A stretch of 9,670 nt of DNA from CAJXVY01 sp031580995 (lineage in GTDB: Bacteria > Actinomycetota > Actinomycetes > Actinomycetales > Microbacteriaceae): positions 1 to 9,670 of the forward strand of contig JAVLCC010000022.1 in assembly GCA_031580995.1 (NCBI GenBank). Direction: 5' to 3'. The notes under the pieces were generated by a model. It had not been told where the DNA came from. It did not search any database and saw only the letters and a program-made list of their open reading frames with translations. The translations under genes and the position numbers were made by a program. Below, one piece after another: positions 6,281 to 9,670 of the stretch. Within the stretch, counting starts at the first letter, position 1. Every line of letters begins with the position of its first letter.

Positions 6281-6679
6281 ATGCAGGAATTAATTTCACT
6301 TCAGGGGTTGGTAGCCACCACGCCAAGAACAGTCACCACCAAGGATGGTTTTCCACTAACTTCATTCAGGTTGGTCTGTGCCGCTAGAAGATTCAATCGT
6401 GAATTAGCCCAGTGGGAGGACTCGAACACAAACTGGTACACCGTAATTGGCTTCCGAAGAATTGCCGAGAATATGTCAGCCAGTTTGGAAAAGGGTCAGA
6501 GAGTTGTTTTGCAGGGTCGTTTGCGAGTCAAAGATTGGGATAACGGAGAGAAAACTGGCACAAATGTCGAGGTTGAAGTGCTGGGAATAGGTCATGATCT
6601 CAGTTGGGGAACAAGCGTGTTTGAACGCACCGTTTATCAATCCGCCGACGCCGAGGAGCTCACTGCAGCAGCCAGCTAA
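6281..6679 (+). CDS. single-stranded DNA-binding protein, short paralog without acidic tail
   Basis: The 132-residue product is an OB-fold single-stranded DNA-binding protein. Family landmarks are the N-terminal strand ISLQGLVATTPRT, FRLVCAARR, NTNWYTVIGFRRIAENM and KGQRVVLQGRLRVKDW, with aromatic residues placed to stack on DNA bases. It ends ...ADAEELTAAAS and lacks both the long glycine-rich linker and the acidic DDxPF tip by which the main replicative SSB recruits partners. It is therefore probably the second actinobacterial SSB (SsbB-like) and not the essential one; that paralog role is inference. The pairing with ettA just downstream is an actinobacterial arrangement. An AT-rich gap of 97 bases separates it from msrA and probably holds its promoter, but I cannot point to a convincing -35/-10 pair there. 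Confidence 0.9.
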   Translation: MQELISLQGLVATTPRTVTTKDGFPLTSFRLVCAARRFNRELAQWEDSNTNWYTVIGFRRIAENMSASLEKGQRVVLQGRLRVKDWDNGEKTGTNVEVEVLGIGHDLSWGTSVFERTVYQSADAEELTAAAS

Positions 6680-6689
6680 TTGCGTCAGC

Positions 6690-6695
6690 TACAAT
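6690..6695 (+). promoter_or_regulatory. possible -10 box for ettA
   Basis: TACAAT in the 50-base gap between ssb and ettA matches the TANNNT consensus well and would start transcription near 6702, giving a leader of about 28 bases that includes the GGAAAG ribosome site (6718-6723). The bases where a -35 box should be do not resemble TTGACA. ettA may also be read through from the ssb promoter. Confidence 0.3.
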
Positions 6696-6718
6696 TTGGG
6701 GGCATCGCACTCAAATTG
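6692..6718 (+). repeat. inverted repeat just before the ettA ribosome binding site
   Basis: CAATTTG (6692-6698) and CAAATTG (6712-6718) are perfect reverse complements around a 13-base loop. The last base of the second arm is the first G of the GGAAAG Shine-Dalgarno site of ettA. There is no T-tract, so it is not an ordinary terminator for ssb. It could be an operator or a leader hairpin that modulates translation of ettA in read-through mRNA, or it could be chance. Confidence 0.35.
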
Positions 6719-6729
6719 GAAAGTTGCAA

Positions 6730-8412
6730 ATGGCTGAATTTATTTATCAAATGATTAGCGCTCGAAAGGCGCACGGAGACAAGGTAATCCTTGATGATGT
6801 GACCCTGGCTTTTTATCCAGGAGCAAAAATCGGTGTCGTTGGGCCCAACGGTGCTGGTAAATCTTCAGTGTTGAAAATAATGGCTGGACTTGATCAGCCC
6901 AGTAACGGTGAAGCAAGGCTGGCACCCGGTCATTCAGTGGGAATTTTGTTGCAGGAGCCACCACTGAATGAGGAGAAAACAGTTTTAGGCAATGTGCAGG
7001 AGGCAGTCGCAGGGACAATCGCCAAAGTAGATCGTTTCAACCAAATCTCCGAGGAGTTAGCGAACCCAGATGCAGACTATGACTCCTTGTTGGAGGAAAT
7101 GGGCAAGTTGCAGGAGGAGATTGACCACCTTGATGCATGGGATTTAGAAAACCAGTTGGAGCAGGCAATGGACGCACTTCGTTGCCCACCGAGTGATTCG
7201 CCAGTTACCCATCTATCGGGTGGTGAAAGACGCAGAGTTGCGCTTTGTAAGTTGTTGTTGGAAAAACCTGATTTGTTATTGCTTGATGAGCCCACCAACC
7301 ACCTTGATGCGGAGAGTGTTTTGTGGTTGGAGCAGCACTTGGCGAAATACACCGGGGCTGTTTTGGCTGTTACTCACGATAGGTACTTCCTAGACAATGT
7401 GGCTGAGTGGATTTTGGAGCTCGATCGTGGTCGCGCCTACCCATATGAGGGTAACTACAGCACCTACCTGGAAAAAAAGCAGGAGAGACTGCAGGTTCAG
7501 GGTAAAAAAGACGCCAAGATGTCCAAGCGCTTGAAGGACGAACTTGAGTGGGTAAGGTCCTCGCCAAAGGCAAAGCAGACCAAATCCAAGGCACGTTTGG
7601 CAAGATACGAGGAGATGGCGGCAGAGGCCGATAAGACCAGAAAGCTTGACTTCGAAGAAATCCAAATCCCGCCAGGGCCTCGTCTGGGAGATGTGGTCAT
7701 TGATGCTGACAAGATTGCCAAGGGTTTTGATGACAGATCACTGTTTTCAGACCTGAGCTTCACTCTTCCAAGAAACGGAATAGTTGGTGTAATTGGGCCA
7801 AACGGGGTTGGTAAATCAACTTTGTTCAAATGCATTGTCGGTTTAGAGGAAATAGACAGTGGCAACTTGAAAATCGGAGATACGGTAAAAATCAGCTATG
7901 TCGATCAGGCAAGAGCTGGAATTGACCCAAAGAAATCTCTTTGGGAAGTTGTCTCGGACGGGCTTGATTACATCCAGGTGGGAAATGTTGAAATGCCCTC
8001 CCGGGCCTATGTCGCAGCTTTTGGTTTCAAAGGTCCTGACCAGCAAAAACAGGCCGGGGTTTTATCTGGGGGAGAGCGAAATAGGTTGAACCTTGCCTTG
8101 ACACTGAAACAGGGTGGAAACCTACTGCTTTTGGATGAGCCAACAAACGATTTAGATGTCGAAACACTGGGAAGCTTAGAAAACGCTCTGGAAGAATTTC
8201 CCGGTTGTGCCGTTGTGATTACCCACGATAGGTGGTTTTTGGACAGAGTGGCCACTCACATCTTGGCTTATGAGGGAACAGAGGAAAACCCCGATAACTG
8301 GTATTGGTTTGAGGGTAACTTCCAGTCCTACGAAGAAAACAAGATTGAGCGACTGGGAGAAGAAGCAGCCAAACCTCACAGGACAACCTACAGAAGGCTA
8401 ACCAGAGACTAA
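6730..8412 (+). CDS. ettA: energy-dependent translational throttle protein EttA (ABC-F ATPase)
   Basis: EttA is a cytoplasmic ABC-F protein that binds the ribosomal E site and gates entry into elongation according to the ATP/ADP ratio; it has no membrane domain and is not a transporter. The 560 residues (E. coli EttA has 555) hold two ATPase domains. Domain 1 has Walker A GPNGAGKS at 38-45, signature LSGGE at 162-166 and Walker B ending in Asp186-Glu187. Domain 2 has Walker A GPNGVGKST at 356-364, LSGGE at 445-449 and Asp469-Glu470. The linker carries the EttA-type tRNA-interaction block ELEWVRSSPKAKQTKSKARL, which separates it from Uup and other ABC-F groups. The start is ATG 6730, with GGAAAG six bases upstream; TTG 6724 would abut that site. 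Its stop overlaps the convergent tesB stop. Confidence 0.96.
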   Translation: MAEFIYQMISARKAHGDKVILDDVTLAFYPGAKIGVVGPNGAGKSSVLKIMAGLDQPSNGEARLAPGHSVGILLQEPPLNEEKTVLGNVQEAVAGTIAKVDRFNQISEELANPDADYDSLLEEMGKLQEEIDHLDAWDLENQLEQAMDALRCPPSDSPVTHLSGGERRRVALCKLLLEKPDLLLLDEPTNHLDAESVLWLEQHLAKYTGAVLAVTHDRYFLDNVAEWILELDRGRAYPYEGNYSTYLEKKQERLQVQGKKDAKMSKRLKDELEWVRSSPKAKQTKSKARLARYEEMAAEADKTRKLDFEEIQIPPGPRLGDVVIDADKIAKGFDDRSLFSDLSFTLPRNGIVGVIGPNGVGKSTLFKCIVGLEEIDSGNLKIGDTVKISYVDQARAGIDPKKSLWEVVSDGLDYIQVGNVEMPSRAYVAAFGFKGPDQQKQAGVLSGGERNRLNLALTLKQGGNLLLLDEPTNDLDVETLGSLENALEEFPGCAVVITHDRWFLDRVATHILAYEGTEENPDNWYWFEGNFQSYEENKIERLGEEAAKPHRTTYRRLTRD

Positions 8413-9266
8413 GAAAACTCTGGAACCCTTAGCATTCCCTCTTGGGCAACCGTTGCCACCAAGATTCCATCCTGGTAGATCTTTCCAAGGTTTAGATTTC
8501 TAGATCCTTGGGCTGAGGGTGATTGCTGCTCATAGAGTAGCCAGCGATTGACATCAAAGGGTCTGTGAAACCACATGGCGTGATCCAGTGATGCGCTTGC
8601 CATTCCTGGATGTGCCCAACTGATTTCGTGATTTCTAAGTCCTGATTCCAAAATTGTGTAATCACTTGCGAAAGCCAGTGCAGCAGAGTGAAGTTGATCC
8701 GGAAGTTCAATTGGCTCCAAGGTTTTTAGCCAAACTGTCTGGTTGGGTCTTTGGGTGTTTACCTTTAGGTATAAATCATCTGGGTGGTGTCTGATGTCAA
8801 AGGGCCTGGCTTTTGCCCAGTATTGAGCACTTGGATGATCAATGTCTCCAAGAATCGAGCTCGCTGTTGGAAGCGACTCGGGGTCCCCATTGTCTCCAGT
8901 TGGTGGCATTTGGTGGTCAACTCCGGGCTCCGCAATTTGAAAACTAGAAATCATTGAAAAGATAACTTTTTCATTCTGGATTGCTTGAACTCTTCGGGCG
9001 CTAAAAGATCTTCCGTCTCTCAATATCTCAACATCAAAAACAATGTCTTTTTCAACATCGCCCGGTCTTAGAAAATAACCATGCAGAGAGTGAACGGGTC
9101 TTTTTTGATCAACAGTTTTGGTGGCTGCAGCTAGGGCCTGAGCCATCACCTGTCCACCAAACACTCTTCCGTGGGGCATCCACAGGCTGCTTCCTTGGAA
9201 TCTAGTCTCATCCAGCTGAGTGAGCTCGAGAGTGCTTCTTAACTGGGCAATTGGTGAGTGATTCAT
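8409..9266 (-). CDS. tesB: acyl-CoA thioesterase II (TesB family)
   Basis: This is a cytoplasmic double-hotdog thioesterase that hydrolyses acyl-CoA to free acid and CoA; the natural substrate is unknown. The product of 285 residues matches the family length. The N-terminal hotdog contains HGRVFGGQVMAQALAAA and HSLHGYFLRPG, and the C-terminal one LAFASDYTILESG, SLDHAMWFHRPF and TVAQEGMLR. These supply Asp202, Ser226 and Gln275, with spacings of 24 and 49 that match E. coli Asp204/Thr228/Gln278 (24 and 50); a conservative Ser replaces the Thr. I prefer ATG 9266 because family homology begins just after it and purine-rich AAGG motifs precede it. ATG 9287 would add seven basic residues (MQGKRRR) and has no ribosome site. 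The stop TAG overlaps the ettA stop by 4 bases on the opposite strand, with no terminator between. Confidence 0.93.
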   Translation of the reverse strand: MNHSPIAQLRSTLELTQLDETRFQGSSLWMPHGRVFGGQVMAQALAAATKTVDQKRPVHSLHGYFLRPGDVEKDIVFDVEILRDGRSFSARRVQAIQNEKVIFSMISSFQIAEPGVDHQMPPTGDNGDPESLPTASSILGDIDHPSAQYWAKARPFDIRHHPDDLYLKVNTQRPNQTVWLKTLEPIELPDQLHSAALAFASDYTILESGLRNHEISWAHPGMASASLDHAMWFHRPFDVNRWLLYEQQSPSAQGSRNLNLGKIYQDGILVATVAQEGMLRVPEFS

Positions 9267-9302
9267 TCGCCTTCGCTTTCCTTGCATTAGTTTAGAGGTC
9301 TG
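9267..9302. promoter_or_regulatory. short divergent start region between tesB and the right-edge gene
   Basis: Only 36 bases separate the preferred tesB start from the start of the plus-strand gene. On the minus strand TAAACT (9294-9289) is a TANNNT -10 candidate for tesB; it would start transcription inside the ATG at 9287, which argues for the inner start at 9266. On the plus strand GAGG (9295-9298) lies 4 bases before ATG 9303. No convincing -35 element is visible in either direction, and any plus-strand promoter must overlap the tesB leader. Confidence 0.35.
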
Positions 9303-9670
9303 ATGAATCCACCGATATTTCTAAACTCCGCTCAACAGGCTAGTGACCTTACAAACTTTTTGTCCCGCGCAAAGAAAATGGATGAGGACGGTGTTGTTCG
9401 CTTGCGCGCATTTGGGGATGTTTTGGCTGTTTCGGTGGCTCCTATTTTCACATCAAGTTTGTTTGCTGATGGCCCAACAGCAATTGGAATGCGCACAATG
9501 AAATTAGCCAAAGCCACGGAGGTGGACTCGGTTGTTTCACTCGGCGAGGTTTTGCAACGTCTTCCAAAGGCGACAGAATCACTTGAGTTAGAGCTCCCAA
9601 TAGACCACAAACCTGCTTCTTGGACTGGCATATCCGCTCCAAGAAATGGCTGGGAGCTGGTTCAGGAGTT
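9303..9670 (+). CDS. actinobacterial-type protein of unknown function (N-terminal 122 residues, right-truncated)
   Basis: The frame is open from ATG 9303, with GAGG four bases upstream, to the window edge, giving 122 residues starting MNPPIFLNSAQQASDLTNFL. The protein looks soluble: a helical amphipathic start, then alternating hydrophobic strands (VVRLRAFGDVLAVSVAPIF), an IGMRTMKLAKA block, and WTGISAPRNGWELV at the right edge. The W-x-G-x-x-x-P-R-x-G-W pattern resembles what I remember of hypothetical proteins conserved in high-G+C actinobacteria. That is recollection and I know of no function. No catalytic motif, signal peptide or membrane span is visible. It is divergent from tesB and shares its short start region. 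It is likely a real gene given its start site, length and uninterrupted frame. Confidence 0.8.
   Translation, partial: MNPPIFLNSAQQASDLTNFLSRAKKMDEDGVVRLRAFGDVLAVSVAPIFTSSLFADGPTAIGMRTMKLAKATEVDSVVSLGEVLQRLPKATESLELELPIDHKPASWTGISAPRNGWELVQE

Noticed and set aside
7497..7865. Minus-strand open frame of 122 codons inside ettA
   Set aside because: It is the mirror of the EttA linker and second Walker A region, whose motifs are intact on the plus strand.

Overview
The window looks like chromosomal core sequence from a moderate-G+C (roughly mid-40s percent, judged by eye) actinobacterium. The clearest sign is the block ssb-type gene, then ettA: an SSB paralog without an acidic tail sits next to this ABC-F translation factor in actinobacteria (for example Rv2478c/Rv2477c of Mycobacterium tuberculosis, from memory). 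A fused proline dehydrogenase/P5C dehydrogenase, TANNNT -10 boxes lying directly before start codons, and the unrecognised gene at the right edge fit the same group. The low G+C would suit small-genome freshwater Microbacteriaceae (the Rhodoluna/Aquiluna type), but that placement is inference.

Layout, left to right. A plus-strand gene fragment ends at 144 and faces the end of putA (210-3620, minus), with an 8-bp inverted repeat between the two. Upstream of putA, in the same reading frame and separated from it by one amber codon plus 14 sense codons, is a 77-codon gene of unknown function (3663-3896, minus). Next is a compact minus-strand operon read from right to left: eamA-type exporter (5610-4615), thioredoxin (4667-4275) and a 75-residue double-spanning membrane protein (4285-4058). 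Its genes overlap by 53 and 11 bases, and it ends in a strong hairpin terminator that contains the last stop codon. Divergent from this operon is msrA (5662-6183, plus). Then come an SSB-like gene (6281-6679) and ettA (6730-8412). ettA meets tesB (8409-9266, minus) tail to tail with a 4-base overlap. Divergent from tesB is a conserved-looking gene of unknown function (9303 onward) that runs off the window.

Functionally, putA oxidises proline to glutamate. Thioredoxin is the normal electron donor for MsrA, so the divergent trx operon and msrA make a plausible thiol-redox and protein-repair neighbourhood, and the small membrane protein beside trx carries two cysteines in its predicted outside loop. 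EttA couples translation to the ATP/ADP ratio, and TesB hydrolyses acyl-CoA. No tRNA, rRNA, CRISPR array, insertion sequence or phage gene was seen, and no gene-free stretch exceeds about 160 bases.

I do not see a convincing undescribed system. The points most worth a second look are the two small unrecognised proteins, the in-frame amber junction before putA, and the repeated leaderless-type gene starts.
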